Below are positions 26,725 through 35,860 of a stretch of DNA of 64,000 nucleotides, piece by piece. The stretch's first letter is position 1. Each line of letters opens with the position of its first letter. The stretch comes from Cupriavidus sp. WKF15 (lineage in GTDB: Bacteria; Pseudomonadota; Gammaproteobacteria; Burkholderiales; Burkholderiaceae). Below the pieces are notes generated by a model. It saw nothing but the letters and a program-made list of their open reading frames with translations, was not told the origin of the DNA and did no database searches. Where the stretch lies: assembly GCF_029278605.1 (NCBI RefSeq), contig NZ_CP119572.1, forward strand, positions 1,984,001 through 2,048,000, in the 5' to 3' direction. Both the position numbers and the translations under genes were made by a program.

Positions 26725-28133
26725 GTGCGTGCCCTCCTTTCCTTGTAAAGCTCGCGGAACGTGCGTCCCGACGGTGCGGGCATGTCCCGCGTCTGGGTCC
26801 AGCCCTTGCCCGCCATGGGCAGGCTGGCGATCAGCCGGTTGCTGCCGCCCATGCGCGCCAGCAGGCGCGCGCCGAGCCGGCTGGCCAGCGCATAGAGTGC
26901 CGGGCGCCGGGCCACGAAGCCCCACGCTTGCAGCGCGAAGCGCTCCTGCCAGGGGCGCAGGCCGCGCTCCAGCTGCTTTTCGCGCAGCTTGCGCAGCAGG
27001 TCCGAGAGGGGGATCGATGCCGGGCAGACGCGATTGCATTCGCCGCACAACGTCGCCGCCTGCGGCAGGTCCACCGCGTTGGCCAGGCCGACATAGCTAG
27101 GCGTCAGCACACTCCCCATCGGCCCCGGATAGACCCAGCCATACGCATGGCCGCCGATCTTCTGGTAGACCGGGCAATGGTTCATGCAGGCGCCGCAGCG
27201 GATGCAGCGCAGCATCTCCTGGAACTCGCCGCCGATCAGGCCGCTGCGGCCGCCGTCGACGAGCACGAAGTACATATGCTCGGGACCATCGCGCTCGCCT
27301 TCGGCACGCGGGCCGGTCAGCAGCGAAAAATAGTTCGAGATGGCCTGCCCAGTTGCCGAACGTGGCAGCAGCCGCATCACGGTCGCCAGGTCTTCCAGCG
27401 TCGGCAGCACCTTCTCGATGCCGGTGACTGCCACATGTACGCGCGGCATGACCGTGCACATGCCTTCATTGCCTTCGTTGGTGACCACCGCCACCGAACC
27501 GGTCTCGGCAATGATGAAGTTACCGCCGGTCACGCCCATGTCGGCGGACAGGAATTCGGGGCGCAGCACTTCGCGGGCTTCGCGCGTCATTTCCGGAATA
27601 TCGGTCAGGCGCGGCTTGTGGTGGACCTTCGCGAACAGGTCGGCGATCTCGTCCTTGTCCTTGTGCACCACCGGCGCAATGATGTGCGACGGCGGCTCGG
27701 AGTCATTGATCTGCAGGATGTATTCGCCGAGATCGGTCTCGATGCTCTGCACGCCCATCTCGCCGAGCACCTGGTTCAGCCGCATCTCCTCGGTCACCAT
27801 CGACTTGCTCTTGATGACCTTCTTCACGCCGTGCTTCTGCGCGATCTCCGCGACCAGGCGCGCCGCATCGGCCGTGGTTTCGGCAAACAGCACCGTGGCG
27901 CCGCGGCGCGTGGCGTTTTCCTCGAAGGTGGCAAGCCAGACATCCAGGTTTTCCAGCGCGCGGTTGCGGCGCTCCTTGAGCGCGGCGCGCGTGGCGTCGA
28001 AATCGATGTCGCGGATGGCATCCGCGCGCGCCGTGACGAACTTGGTGGAGAGCTTCTTGAGGTTCTGCTGCAGGCGCTGGTCGGCCAGCTTCTGGCCGGC
28101 GCGCGCCTTGAATTCCATGCTGTGGACTTCCAT
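26721..28133 (-). CDS. lutB: LutB/LldF-type iron-sulfur L-lactate oxidation protein
   Basis: 470 aa. The N-terminal LUD domain has 'ATVLFAETTADAARLVAEIAQKHGVKKVIKSKSMVTEE'. The C-terminal ferredoxin-like part has two cysteine clusters, CIRCGACMNHCPVY and CGECNRVCPASIPL. It works with LutA in cytoplasmic L-lactate (or related 2-hydroxyacid) oxidation. The start at 28133 has GGAG upstream; MEFKAR, five codons later, is an alternative. It overlaps the 89-aa gene and lies 17 bases after the LutA-type gene. Confidence 0.92.
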   Translation of the reverse strand: MEVHSMEFKARAGQKLADQRLQQNLKKLSTKFVTARADAIRDIDFDATRAALKERRNRALENLDVWLATFEENATRRGATVLFAETTADAARLVAEIAQKHGVKKVIKSKSMVTEEMRLNQVLGEMGVQSIETDLGEYILQINDSEPPSHIIAPVVHKDKDEIADLFAKVHHKPRLTDIPEMTREAREVLRPEFLSADMGVTGGNFIIAETGSVAVVTNEGNEGMCTVMPRVHVAVTGIEKVLPTLEDLATVMRLLPRSATGQAISNYFSLLTGPRAEGERDGPEHMYFVLVDGGRSGLIGGEFQEMLRCIRCGACMNHCPVYQKIGGHAYGWVYPGPMGSVLTPSYVGLANAVDLPQAATLCGECNRVCPASIPLSDLLRKLREKQLERGLRPWQERFALQAWGFVARRPALYALASRLGARLLARMGGSNRLIASLPMAGKGWTQTRDMPAPSGRTFRELYKERRART

Positions 28134-28150
28134 CGTCGCGTCTCCGTTGC

Positions 28151-28876
28151 TCAGGCGTCGCCAGCCAGGACCTGCGCGATATGCAGCACGCGGGTCTGCG
28201 TATCGCCGCTGCGGCGCAGGCGGCCTTCGATATTGAGCATGCAGCCCAGGTCGCCCAGCACCACCGCATCGGCGCCGCTAGCCTTGATGTTGGCGCACTT
28301 CTCGTCGACGATGGCCGTCGAGATATTGCCGTACTTGACCGAAAAGGTGCCGCCGAAGCCGCAGCAGGCCTCGCAGTCCTTCATTTCGGTGAGCTGCACG
28401 CCGGGCAGCTTGCCCAGCAGTTCACGCGGCTGCGCCTTGACGCCCAGCTCGCGCAGGCCCGCGCACGAATCGTGATAGGTGACGTGGCCGGCGAATGTCG
28501 AATCGAGGTGTTCGATCTTTGCGACGTTGACGAGAAAATCCGTCAGCTCGAACACACGTTCGCGCAGGCGTTCGTAGCGGCCGTTAAGTTCAGGATCATC
28601 GCGCAGCAGGTCGGCGTAATGCTGACGGATCATGCCACCGCAGCTACCGGACGGCACCACCACATAGTCGAACATCTCGAACTCGCGCAGGAATTTCTCC
28701 GCCAGGTCGCGCGACACCGCGCGCTCGCCCGAGTTGTAGCTCGGCTGGCCGCAGCAGGTCTGGGCTTCGGGCACCATCACCTCGTAGCCGGCGCCTTCCA
28801 GCAGCTTCAGCACGGAGAAACCGATCTCCGGGCGCATGAGGTCCACCAGGCAGGTGGCGAACAGGCCGACTCGCAT
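28151..28876 (-). CDS. lutA: LutA/LldE-type iron-sulfur L-lactate oxidation protein
   Basis: 241 aa with two CCG domains: EAQTCCGQPSYNSG (about residues 40-52) and DCEACCGFGGTFSVKYG, the cysteine-rich motifs of LutA and heterodisulfide-reductase-like subunits. It starts MRVGLFATCLVDL, the normal N-terminus. It is the first gene of the leftward operon. The divergent IclR regulator (29105) is a candidate controller; lut operons are more often run by GntR-type LldR, which here lies slightly further away. Confidence 0.92.
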   Translation of the reverse strand: MRVGLFATCLVDLMRPEIGFSVLKLLEGAGYEVMVPEAQTCCGQPSYNSGERAVSRDLAEKFLREFEMFDYVVVPSGSCGGMIRQHYADLLRDDPELNGRYERLRERVFELTDFLVNVAKIEHLDSTFAGHVTYHDSCAGLRELGVKAQPRELLGKLPGVQLTEMKDCEACCGFGGTFSVKYGNISTAIVDEKCANIKASGADAVVLGDLGCMLNIEGRLRRSGDTQTRVLHIAQVLAGDA

Positions 28877-29037
28877 TTGCTTTCTTTCTCCAGACCCCGA
28901 AACCCCGCAATTATGCGCGTTTTGCGCTGCCGGGTGGCGCACAAACCATTCAGGCATGCTGTGAATGCGGTCCAGGCCGCGTCACATCTCTTCGGACCTC
29001 CGACCAGAGGATTCTTACCGGAATGTCATTTCACCTA

Positions 29038-29065
29038 TTGAAATTTTCACGATGCGAGATAGAAT
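29038..29065 (+). promoter_or_regulatory. Probable sigma-70 promoter of the IclR gene
   Basis: TTGAAA (29038-29043), 16-base spacer, TAGAAT (29060-29065), 39 bases before the ATG, in an AT-rich pocket between the two divergent transcription units. Confidence 0.55.
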
Positions 29066-29104
29066 CAGGCAAACGCTTAATTTGCCGCAGGGCAACATTT
29101 TCCT

Positions 29105-29893
29105 ATGTCAGACGCAGACAAGTCGCCTGGAAAGACATCGATCCAGGTCATTGAACGCATGATGACGCTGCTGGACGCACTCGCCCAGCACGCCGATCCG
29201 GTCAGCCTGAAAGAGCTGTCGATATCTACCGGACTGCACCCTTCCACGGCCCACCGCATCCTCAACGACATGGTCGCGTGCCGCTTTGTCGACCGCTCCG
29301 ACCCTGGCAGCTACCGGCTTGGCATGCGCCTGCTGGAACTTGGGAACCTGGTCAAGGCACGCCTGTCGGTTCGCGACGCGGCACTGGCGCCGATGCGAGC
29401 GTTGCACCGCGTGACCGGGCAGACGGTCAACCTGTCGGTGCGCCAGGGCGACGAGATCGTGTATATCGAGCGCGCCTACAGCGAGCGTTCCGGCATGCAG
29501 GTCGTGCGTGCCATCGGCGGCCGTGCGCCGCTGCACCTGACTTCGGTCGGCAAGCTGTTCCTGGCCGCAGACGAGTCCACGCGCGTGCGCAACTATGCCA
29601 CGCGCACCGGCCTGGCCGGGCATACGCGCACCTCGATCACCGACCTGCCCAAGCTCGAGCGCGAACTCAGCTGGGTACGCACCAACGGTTACGCGCGCGA
29701 CAACGAAGAGCTGGAACTGGGTGTGCGCTGCATCGCCGCCGGCATCTACGATGATTCGCGCCGCCTGGTGGCGGGCCTGTCGCTGTCGGCGCCCGCCGAC
29801 CGCCTGCAGGACAGCTGGTTGCAGAACCTGAAGGACACTGCGCTGCAGATTTCGCGCGGAATGGGCTACGTGGTCGAGTCCGAAGCCGCCTGA
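29105..29893 (+). CDS. IclR-family transcriptional regulator
   Basis: 262 aa. A winged helix-turn-helix (about residues 12-75, 'IQVIERMMTLLDALAQHADPVSLKELSISTGLHPSTAHRIL') is followed by the IclR effector domain with 'VNLSVRQGDEIVYIERAYS' and 'LHLTSVGKLFLA'. It is divergent from the lutA-type gene (228 bases between starts) and upstream of the GntR/FAD oxidoreductase pair. Either is a possible target. Effector unknown. Confidence 0.92.
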   Translation: MSDADKSPGKTSIQVIERMMTLLDALAQHADPVSLKELSISTGLHPSTAHRILNDMVACRFVDRSDPGSYRLGMRLLELGNLVKARLSVRDAALAPMRALHRVTGQTVNLSVRQGDEIVYIERAYSERSGMQVVRAIGGRAPLHLTSVGKLFLAADESTRVRNYATRTGLAGHTRTSITDLPKLERELSWVRTNGYARDNEELELGVRCIAAGIYDDSRRLVAGLSLSAPADRLQDSWLQNLKDTALQISRGMGYVVESEAA

Positions 29894-29977
29894 TCCGGCT
29901 GTTACTGGCGGCGGGGCAATCCAGGCTCCGCCGCCGGGCTGGCCAATCACGGGCAACGACTTCAAGGGTTTACGCTT

Positions 29978-30007
29978 AGTTTTCAGATAACCTGCAAACT
30001 CTATAAT
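29978..30007 (+). promoter_or_regulatory. Self-operator and -10 box of the GntR regulator
   Basis: AGTTTTCAG (29978-29986) and CTGCAAACT (29992-30000) form an inverted repeat with one mismatch and a 5-base centre. The -10 box TATAAT (30002-30007) follows at once. A bound FadR-type dimer would block the promoter. Confidence 0.6.
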
Positions 30008-30016
30008 CGGGCCGCC

Positions 30017-30742
30017 ATGCGAACCCGAGCGATCACCCTGACCGAACAGGTCACCCGACAGTTGCGTGCCGACATCGAGAACGGTATCTATTCCGTGGGC
30101 AATCGCCTGCCCACTGGGAGGCAACTGGCCGATCAGTATGGCGTCAGCGCCGCCGTGATCCGTGAAGTGACGGAGCATTTGCGCTCGCAGGGGTTCGTGG
30201 AGACACGCCAGGGCGTGGGCTGCACCGTGATTTCACGCACCGGCTCCGCCGGCTTCCAGCTGCCGCGCGAGCCCGACCTGGGCCGGACCGAGCTGGCCGA
30301 CCTGTATGACCTGCGTATCGACCTGGAAAGCGCAGCCGCGGCGCTGGCCGCCACGCGGCGTAGCGCCGCCGACGTCGAAACCCTTTCCGCCCTACTGCAA
30401 CGTCTGAAGGCGCATCTCTATGATGCCCAGCCGGCGGTCGACCTCGATGCTGCGTTCCATATCGGCATTGCCAGTGCCACGCATAACCCGTATTACCGGC
30501 AATTGCTGCAGTACATGAACCTGCAGCTCCACGAGGCTGTCGCCACCGCGCGCGCCAACACGCTGCTGCAAGCGCGCCTGCCCGAAGCCGTGCACAAGGA
30601 ACACGAAGCCATCTTCGAAGCGATTCGCGAAGGCGATGCCAACGCAGCGCGCCAGGCGACCATCGTCCACCTGCAATATGCGGCGCAGCGCCTGGGCCTG
30701 GCCCTGCGCCCCCGCGCAGTCCATCCCCGCCCTGAAAGCTGA
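30017..30742 (+). CDS. GntR-family (FadR/FCD) transcriptional regulator
   Basis: 241 aa. The N-terminal GntR winged helix-turn-helix ('IENGIYSVGNRLPTGRQLADQYGVSAAVIREVTEHLRSQGFVETRQGVG', about residues 16-65) is followed by an all-helical FCD effector domain with conserved 'DLRIDLESAAAALAA' and 'HIGIASATHNPYYRQLL' segments. It lies 13 bases ahead of an FAD-linked 2-hydroxyacid dehydrogenase gene and is probably its local regulator, sensing that substrate or product. The palindrome at 29978-30000 is the likely autoregulatory site. Confidence 0.9.
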   Translation: MRTRAITLTEQVTRQLRADIENGIYSVGNRLPTGRQLADQYGVSAAVIREVTEHLRSQGFVETRQGVGCTVISRTGSAGFQLPREPDLGRTELADLYDLRIDLESAAAALAATRRSAADVETLSALLQRLKAHLYDAQPAVDLDAAFHIGIASATHNPYYRQLLQYMNLQLHEAVATARANTLLQARLPEAVHKEHEAIFEAIREGDANAARQATIVHLQYAAQRLGLALRPRAVHPRPES

Positions 30743-30755
30743 AAGCGATCCATCC

Positions 30756-32168
30756 ATGCAAGCCGCCAACCTGCCCCAGCGCCTCACCGAAGCCCTTGGT
30801 CCCGACACCGTGCTCACGCAGCCCGACGACATTGCACCGTGGTTGTCCGATTGGCGGGGCATCTACCGCGGCCAGGCCCAGGCGGTGGTCCGCCCGCGCA
30901 CGGTCGACGAGGTCTCGCGCTGCCTGGCGTTATGCCAGCAGGCCGCGGCACCGGTCGTGCCGCGCGGTGGCAACACTGGCCTGTGCGGCGCGGCCACGCC
31001 TGACAACGGGGCGCAGAACGTTGTCCTGAGCCTGGACCGCATGCATGCGATCCGCTCGCTCGACACGATCGCCAACACCATGGTGGCGGAAGCCGGCTGC
31101 ATCCTCGGCAACCTGCGGCGCGCCGCCGCCGACGCCAACCGCCTGCTGCCGCTGAGCCTGGCGGCAGAGGACTCGTGCCAGATCGGTGGCAACCTGGCCA
31201 CGAATGCCGGCGGCGTCAATGTCGTGCGTTATGGCATGACGCGCGAACTGGTGCTCGGCGTCGAGGCCGTCATGCCCAACGGCGAGGTCTTCCATGGGCT
31301 GCGCACGCTGCGCAAGGACAACACTGGCTACGACCTCAAGCAGTTGCTGATCGGTTCGGAAGGCACGCTTGGCGTCATCACGGCCGCCGCACTGCGATTG
31401 TTCCCACGCACCGACACGCGCAGCGTCGTGCTGGCCGCAGTGGCATCACCGCAGCAGGCGCTGGAGCTGTACGCACTGCTGTTCGAGCAGTGCGGCGCGC
31501 GGCTGCAGGCTTTCGAATTCTTCACCGGCGCATGCGTGGACCTGGTCCTCGCGCATGCTGAAGGCGTACAGGAGCCTTTTGTCCAGCGCTATCCAGCCTA
31601 TGTGCTGGTGGAACTGGCCGACACCGCGGAGGAAGACGCGCTCAACGCGCTGCTGGAACGCGTCATCGGCGAGGCGCTCGAGCGCGGCCTGTGCCTCGAC
31701 GCCGCGGTGTCCGCCTCGCTGGCACAACTGCAGGCGCTGTGGAAACTGCGCGAAGAAATCTCCGAAGCGCAGCGTGCGGACGGGCCGCACCTGAAGCACG
31801 ACGTATCGCTGCCGATCGAACAGATCCCGGCGTTCATGGTGTCGATGGAAGCGCGCCTGCGCACGCTGGATCCGGCCATCCGGCCGTTCGTCTTCGGGCA
31901 TTTCGGCGATGGCAACCTGCACTACAACCTGTCGCGCCCGGCAGGCGCACCTAAGGACTGGGCGGCGGCGCACGAAGACACCGTGACCGGTACCGTGCTC
32001 GATGAAGTCATGCGCTACGGCGGCAGCATCAGCGCCGAACATGGCATCGGCCAGCTCAAGCGACATGCGTTCCTGCAGTACAAGGATCCCCTGGAACTGC
32101 GGCTGATGCGCGAGATCAAGCGCGCCTTTGACCCGGCCGGCATCATGAATCCGGGCAAGCTGCTCTGA
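30756..32168 (+). CDS. FAD-linked D-2-hydroxyacid dehydrogenase (D-2-hydroxyglutarate/D-lactate dehydrogenase family)
   Basis: 470 aa. The FAD_binding_4 domain is seen in 'VVPRGGNTGLCGAATPDNGAQNVVLSL' and 'SCQIGGNLATNAGGVNVVRYG'. The C-terminal FAD-oxidase domain has 'FVFGHFGDGNLHYNL' (metal-binding His residues) and ends in 'AFDPAGIMNPGKLL'. The nearest match by eye is the D-2-hydroxyglutarate dehydrogenase group, which also includes D-lactate and glycolate (GlcD) oxidases. The exact substrate cannot be read from sequence. It is in an operon with the GntR regulator and is followed by a strong terminator. Confidence 0.9.
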   Translation: MQAANLPQRLTEALGPDTVLTQPDDIAPWLSDWRGIYRGQAQAVVRPRTVDEVSRCLALCQQAAAPVVPRGGNTGLCGAATPDNGAQNVVLSLDRMHAIRSLDTIANTMVAEAGCILGNLRRAAADANRLLPLSLAAEDSCQIGGNLATNAGGVNVVRYGMTRELVLGVEAVMPNGEVFHGLRTLRKDNTGYDLKQLLIGSEGTLGVITAAALRLFPRTDTRSVVLAAVASPQQALELYALLFEQCGARLQAFEFFTGACVDLVLAHAEGVQEPFVQRYPAYVLVELADTAEEDALNALLERVIGEALERGLCLDAAVSASLAQLQALWKLREEISEAQRADGPHLKHDVSLPIEQIPAFMVSMEARLRTLDPAIRPFVFGHFGDGNLHYNLSRPAGAPKDWAAAHEDTVTGTVLDEVMRYGGSISAEHGIGQLKRHAFLQYKDPLELRLMREIKRAFDPAGIMNPGKLL

Positions 32169-32204
32169 CGCGGCAAAGCCCATAAGAAGGTAAAGCCCCA
32201 TAAA

Positions 32205-32230
32205 AAAACGCGCCATGATTGGCGCGTTTT
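32205..32230. terminator. Bidirectional terminator between the FAD dehydrogenase and pbpG
   Basis: 11-bp stem AAAACGCGCCA / TGGCGCGTTTT with loop TGAT. A and T runs on both sides serve the two convergent genes. Confidence 0.9.
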
Positions 32231-32249
32231 ATTGTTGAGCGGGCGAAGT

Positions 32250-33437
32250 TCAGGTTCCGCGCGACGGCTGCGAAGCCAGGATCGCGCGTGCCCCGCCAGG
32301 CGTTTGCGTCATGTTCGGCGAGGGCGGGAAGGCGTGCGGCTGGGGTGCCGATGGCGGCGAGGTATGCTCCAGCCAGTCCCGGACGCGCGTGGCGTCAGCA
32401 AAGCGCGACAGCTTGCCTACGGAATCCAGGAACACCATCACCACATTGCGGCCGTTGACCTTGGCCTGCATGACAAGGCATTGGCCAGCCTCGGAAATGA
32501 AGCCGGTCTTCTGCAGGCCGATATCCCAGTTGCCACCGCGCACGAGGCGGTTGGTACTGACGTAGTGCTGCGTACGGCCCATCACATTGACTTCGTGCTC
32601 GGCCTGCGTCGAAAACTCGCGGATGGTCGGGTTGCGGTAGGCCGCATTGACCATGCGCGCGAGATCCATGGCGCTCGACACATTGCTGCTCGACAGGCCA
32701 TTCGAGTCCACGAAGTGGCTGTCGTTCATGCCCAGTTCACGGGCCTTGCGGTTCATGGCCTGGACAAAGGCGGGAAGACCACCCGGATAGTTGCGGCCCA
32801 GCGCCGAAGCGGCGCGGTTCTCGGACGACATCAGCGCCAGCAGCAGCATTTCCTGGCGTGTGAGCTGCGTCCCGAAGCGCAGGCGCGAGCTGCTGTGCTT
32901 CTCGGTGTCCCTGTCTTCTTCCGTGATGGTCAGCGGCTCGTCCATCGGCAAGCGAGCATCCATCACCACCAGCGCGGTCATCAGCTTGGTGATCGACGCG
33001 ATCGGCAGCACCGCGGTCGGATTCTTCTGGAACAGGACCTCATTCGTGTTTTGGTCCATCACGAGCGCGACGCTCGAGCGCAGGGCAAGCGCGTCTTCGG
33101 TATCGCGCAACCCCATGGCTTCACCCAGAGACGGCTTGGCCGGCGTGTAAACGGCACGCACCGGCGCGGCCCGATGCGAGGCCACGACCTGGCGTTTGCC
33201 GTTCTTCAGCACGATCACCTTGCGCGAAGAGGCTTCGGCCGTCGTGCTCTTACCACTTGCACTGGTTTTGGACGATTTTGCATGCTTTTTGGCAGGCTTC
33301 TCGGCAGATGTCGACTTGGTAGCCGCTTCAACCACGGGGGCGGCCAGCATCGAGGCAGATGCCAGCACGGCAACGGCCATGGCACTCATGGGCGTAAAGC
33401 CGAAAATTCTGGAAAAAATGGAATCAGACCGAAACAT
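32250..33437 (-). CDS. pbpG: D-alanyl-D-alanine endopeptidase, PBP7/PbpG type
   Basis: 395 aa, periplasmic S11 peptidase that cleaves D-Ala-meso-DAP cross-links in peptidoglycan. A hydrophobic export segment is at residues 17-39. A Lys/Ser/Thr-rich linker (about 40-80) follows, then the catalytic domain with S148-I-T-K151, S205-E-N207 and K310-T-G312. The C-terminal PBP5-like domain is absent, as in PBP7. A Pro-rich tail ends the protein. Alternative starts near MSAMAVAV (residue 17) cannot be excluded. It is a single gene with an AT-rich upstream region. Confidence 0.93.
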   Translation of the reverse strand: MFRSDSIFSRIFGFTPMSAMAVAVLASASMLAAPVVEAATKSTSAEKPAKKHAKSSKTSASGKSTTAEASSRKVIVLKNGKRQVVASHRAAPVRAVYTPAKPSLGEAMGLRDTEDALALRSSVALVMDQNTNEVLFQKNPTAVLPIASITKLMTALVVMDARLPMDEPLTITEEDRDTEKHSSSRLRFGTQLTRQEMLLLALMSSENRAASALGRNYPGGLPAFVQAMNRKARELGMNDSHFVDSNGLSSSNVSSAMDLARMVNAAYRNPTIREFSTQAEHEVNVMGRTQHYVSTNRLVRGGNWDIGLQKTGFISEAGQCLVMQAKVNGRNVVMVFLDSVGKLSRFADATRVRDWLEHTSPPSAPQPHAFPPSPNMTQTPGGARAILASQPSRGT

Positions 33438-33617
33438 GATTCATTCAGCGCATCAGGATGGCGCTAGTTTAGGAAATTAAGAATTTGTTAGCAAGATTAA
33501 AGACTTACGGACGCAAGTTAAAGTTCGATTTGCAATCATTTCCACATGGCGGAATGATTGATCGAATTGTTGATCCTTCGTCACTTGCGTCATCGCAGAC
33601 GCCCCACAAGCCACTAC

Positions 33618-33644
33618 ACTGCCGAGGCAGTGCCGCAAGCGGCA
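33618..33644. terminator. Two adjacent hairpins downstream of the nitroreductase operon
   Basis: ACTGCC-GA-GGCAGT (33618-33631) abuts TGCCGC-AA-GCGGCA (33631-33644). They lie about 50 bases past the last gene of the leftward operon. There is no clear T run, so the terminator role is uncertain. Confidence 0.4.
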
Positions 33645-33694
33645 ATCTTCCTTCGTATATCGGCGCGTATCGTTACACATTGATACACCTCTAA

Positions 33695-34432
33695 CTATGA
33701 GAGGAAACGCGCAAACCCACTAACTGGTTCACGTTCCGTGCTAAGTCGGTTTTCAATCGCCTCCGGATCCGCATAGCCAAGCGACATCCCGCACACCACC
33801 ATCTCCTCGCCGGGCAGACGCAGGTGATCGCCAATGATCTTGTGAAACTGCGTGAACGCGGCCTGCGGGCAGGTGTCGAGTCCGCGCGCCCTGGCGGCAA
33901 CCATGATGCTCTGCAGAAACATGCCGTAGTCGAGCCAGCTACCGAGTTCCATAATCCGGTCGATCGTGAAGATCATGCCGACCGGTGCGTCGAAGAAGCG
34001 GAAATTGCGCGCATGCTGTTCATGCATGCGCGCCTTGTCCTCGCGGCTGATCTCAAGCAGGCCGTAGAGATCCCAGCCCACCTTGCGGCGCCGATCCAGG
34101 TAGGGGTTCACCCATGAGCGCGGGTAGTACGGATACTCTTCCAGGTACTTGCTGTCGCGCTCGGGGTCTTCATAGGCGGTCAGCAGGTCGGCGCACAGCC
34201 GGGCCTTGGCGTCACCCGCCAGCACATAGACGCGCCATGGTTGCGTGTTGGTGCCTGACGGCGCGCGGCTGGCGACGGCAAGTATCTCTTCCACCATCTC
34301 GCGCGGCACCGGCGTTTCCAGGAACGCCCGGACCGAACGGCGCGTGAGGATAGCACGGTCGACGCAGTCAACCGCCTGCTGCGAAGCAGCCCCGGCGGCC
34401 ACTTGCATGCCAGCTTGCGTGTCCTGCGACAT
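33695..34432 (-). CDS. Nitroreductase-family FMN oxidoreductase
   Basis: 245 aa. The nitroreductase fold is seen in 'RRSVRAFLETPVPREMVEEILAVASRAPSGTNTQPWRVYVL' (FMN-binding Arg/Ser region, about residues 33-70) and in 'MVVCGMSLGYADPEA' near the end. The start at 34432 is preferred because GGAGG lies 7 bases upstream. It is the last gene of a four-gene leftward operon, 15 bases behind the thioesterase. Physiological substrate unknown. Confidence 0.9.
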   Translation of the reverse strand: MSQDTQAGMQVAAGAASQQAVDCVDRAILTRRSVRAFLETPVPREMVEEILAVASRAPSGTNTQPWRVYVLAGDAKARLCADLLTAYEDPERDSKYLEEYPYYPRSWVNPYLDRRRKVGWDLYGLLEISREDKARMHEQHARNFRFFDAPVGMIFTIDRIMELGSWLDYGMFLQSIMVAARARGLDTCPQAAFTQFHKIIGDHLRLPGEEMVVCGMSLGYADPEAIENRLSTEREPVSGFARFLS

Positions 34433-34447
34433 CTTGCCTACCTCCAA

Positions 34448-34906
34448 TCACGCCTCGCCCTGCGCTTGCGCGCCGGGCACCGTCAGGGGCTGCAGCGCGC
34501 GGCGCAGCGGCTCGGGCAGGGGCACCGGGCGACGCGTGACGCGATCGACATAGACGTGGACAAAATGCCCCTGTGCCGCCGCGATCTCGCTGTCCCCGCT
34601 GAACAGCCCTACCTCATAGCGTACGCTGCTCGTTCCCAGCCGCGCCACGCGCAAGCCCGCCGTGACCGTGTCCGGAAAGCTCAGTGATGAGAAGTAGTTG
34701 CACTGCGTCTCGATCACCAGCCCGATCGTGCTGCCCGCTTCAAAGTCGAGCACGCCTTGCCGGATCAGGTACGAATTCACGACGGTATCAAAATAACTGT
34801 AGTAGACAACGTTGTTCACGTGGCCATAGACATCGTTATCCATCCAACGCGTTGTGATGGCCAGGGAGTGCGGATAGGCACTGCGGTGCTCGGCTTGCGG
34901 TTTCAT
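34448..34906 (-). CDS. Acyl-CoA thioesterase, 4HBT/YbgC-like hotdog family
   Basis: 152 aa. The family motif 'RWMDNDVYGHVNNVVYYSYFD' (about residues 20-40) contains the catalytic-type Asp and the HVNN loop. 'NYFSSLSFPDTVTAGLRVARLGTSSVRYEV' completes the hotdog sheet. It hydrolyses acyl-CoA thioesters in the cytoplasm; chain length is unknown. ATG at 34906 is used; a GTG two codons upstream is also possible, and no clear ribosome site decides. It lies 42 bases after the DMT transporter. Confidence 0.88.
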   Translation of the reverse strand: MKPQAEHRSAYPHSLAITTRWMDNDVYGHVNNVVYYSYFDTVVNSYLIRQGVLDFEAGSTIGLVIETQCNYFSSLSFPDTVTAGLRVARLGTSSVRYEVGLFSGDSEIAAAQGHFVHVYVDRVTRRPVPLPEPLRRALQPLTVPGAQAQGEA

Positions 34907-34948
34907 GGGCACGTTGCGGAACAGGAATGAAGGAAATACGCGAAACGG

Positions 34949-35860
34949 CTAGCGCCGGATGACCAGGGCGACGCCCGCCGCTGCCAGGGCCATGCCGGAG
35001 GCCGCCAGCGGCGGAAAGTGCTCACCGAACAGCAGCCATGCCATCACCGCCGTGGTGGGCGGTGTCAGGTACATGAGGCTGGAGACGCGCGTGGCGGCGC
35101 CCTGCCGGATCAGCAGGAACAGCAGCGAGATGGCTCCGATCGACAGCGCGACCACAGACCAGGCGAGCGCGCCGGCCATCTCGGCATTCCAGTCCACGTG
35201 GCGGGTCTCGAACAGGAACATGAACGGCACGCAAGCCAGCGCCGATGCCGCGAACTGGATCACCGAGCCCATGCGCAGATCGAACACCGCGCAGAAGCGC
35301 TTCTGGTACAGCGTGCCGAAGGTGATGCTGAGCAACGCTCCACCCGCGAGCAGCACGCTGGCCGTGGACAGTCCGCTGGTGCTGAGCTTGTTCGCCACCA
35401 CGAGCCCGACTCCCACTATGCCAAGCAGCAGCCCCAGCCACTGGCGCATGCTGATGCGCTCACCCAGGCGCGCGGATATCAGCGCGGTCAGGATGGGTTG
35501 CATCCCGACGATCAGTGCCGACATGCCGGCTGGCATGCCCAGCTTGACGGCAGCCCATACGCCGCCGAGATAACCCGTCTGCAGGAACAGCCCCGCTATC
35601 GCGATATGGCCGACCATGCGCCGGTCGGTACGCCCGTCCCGTTGCGGCAACGGCACGCGGGCCAGCCACACGAAGGGCACCATGAGCGCCAGCACGCCAA
35701 CGAAGCGCAGGAACAGGAACGTCATCGGCTCGGCATGCGGCATGCCATACCTGGCAACAATAAATCCGGTGCTCCAGATCAGCACAAAGAGCCAGGGCAT
35801 GCTGGCCGTCCAGAGCGCCCGCCGCGCGCTTGCCCCCATCTCTCCCGCCGCCATGCTCAT
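34949..35860 (-). CDS. DMT-superfamily (EamA) transporter
   Basis: 303-aa inner-membrane protein with ten hydrophobic helices arranged as two EamA repeats ('STGFIVARYGMPHAEPMTFLFLRFVG' in the first, 'SSLMYLTPPTTAVMAWLLFGE' in the second). Members export amino acids or metabolites. The ATG at 35860 overlaps the stop of the HDAC-like gene (ATGA), so the genes are coupled. Substrate unknown. Confidence 0.9.
   Translation of the reverse strand: MSMAAGEMGASARRALWTASMPWLFVLIWSTGFIVARYGMPHAEPMTFLFLRFVGVLALMVPFVWLARVPLPQRDGRTDRRMVGHIAIAGLFLQTGYLGGVWAAVKLGMPAGMSALIVGMQPILTALISARLGERISMRQWLGLLLGIVGVGLVVANKLSTSGLSTASVLLAGGALLSITFGTLYQKRFCAVFDLRMGSVIQFAASALACVPFMFLFETRHVDWNAEMAGALAWSVVALSIGAISLLFLLIRQGAATRVSSLMYLTPPTTAVMAWLLFGEHFPPLAASGMALAAAGVALVIRR

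Noticed and set aside
33477..33694. Short open frames on both strands upstream of pbpG
   Set aside because: AT-rich intergenic sequence with hairpins; neither frame has a ribosome site or recognisable protein character.
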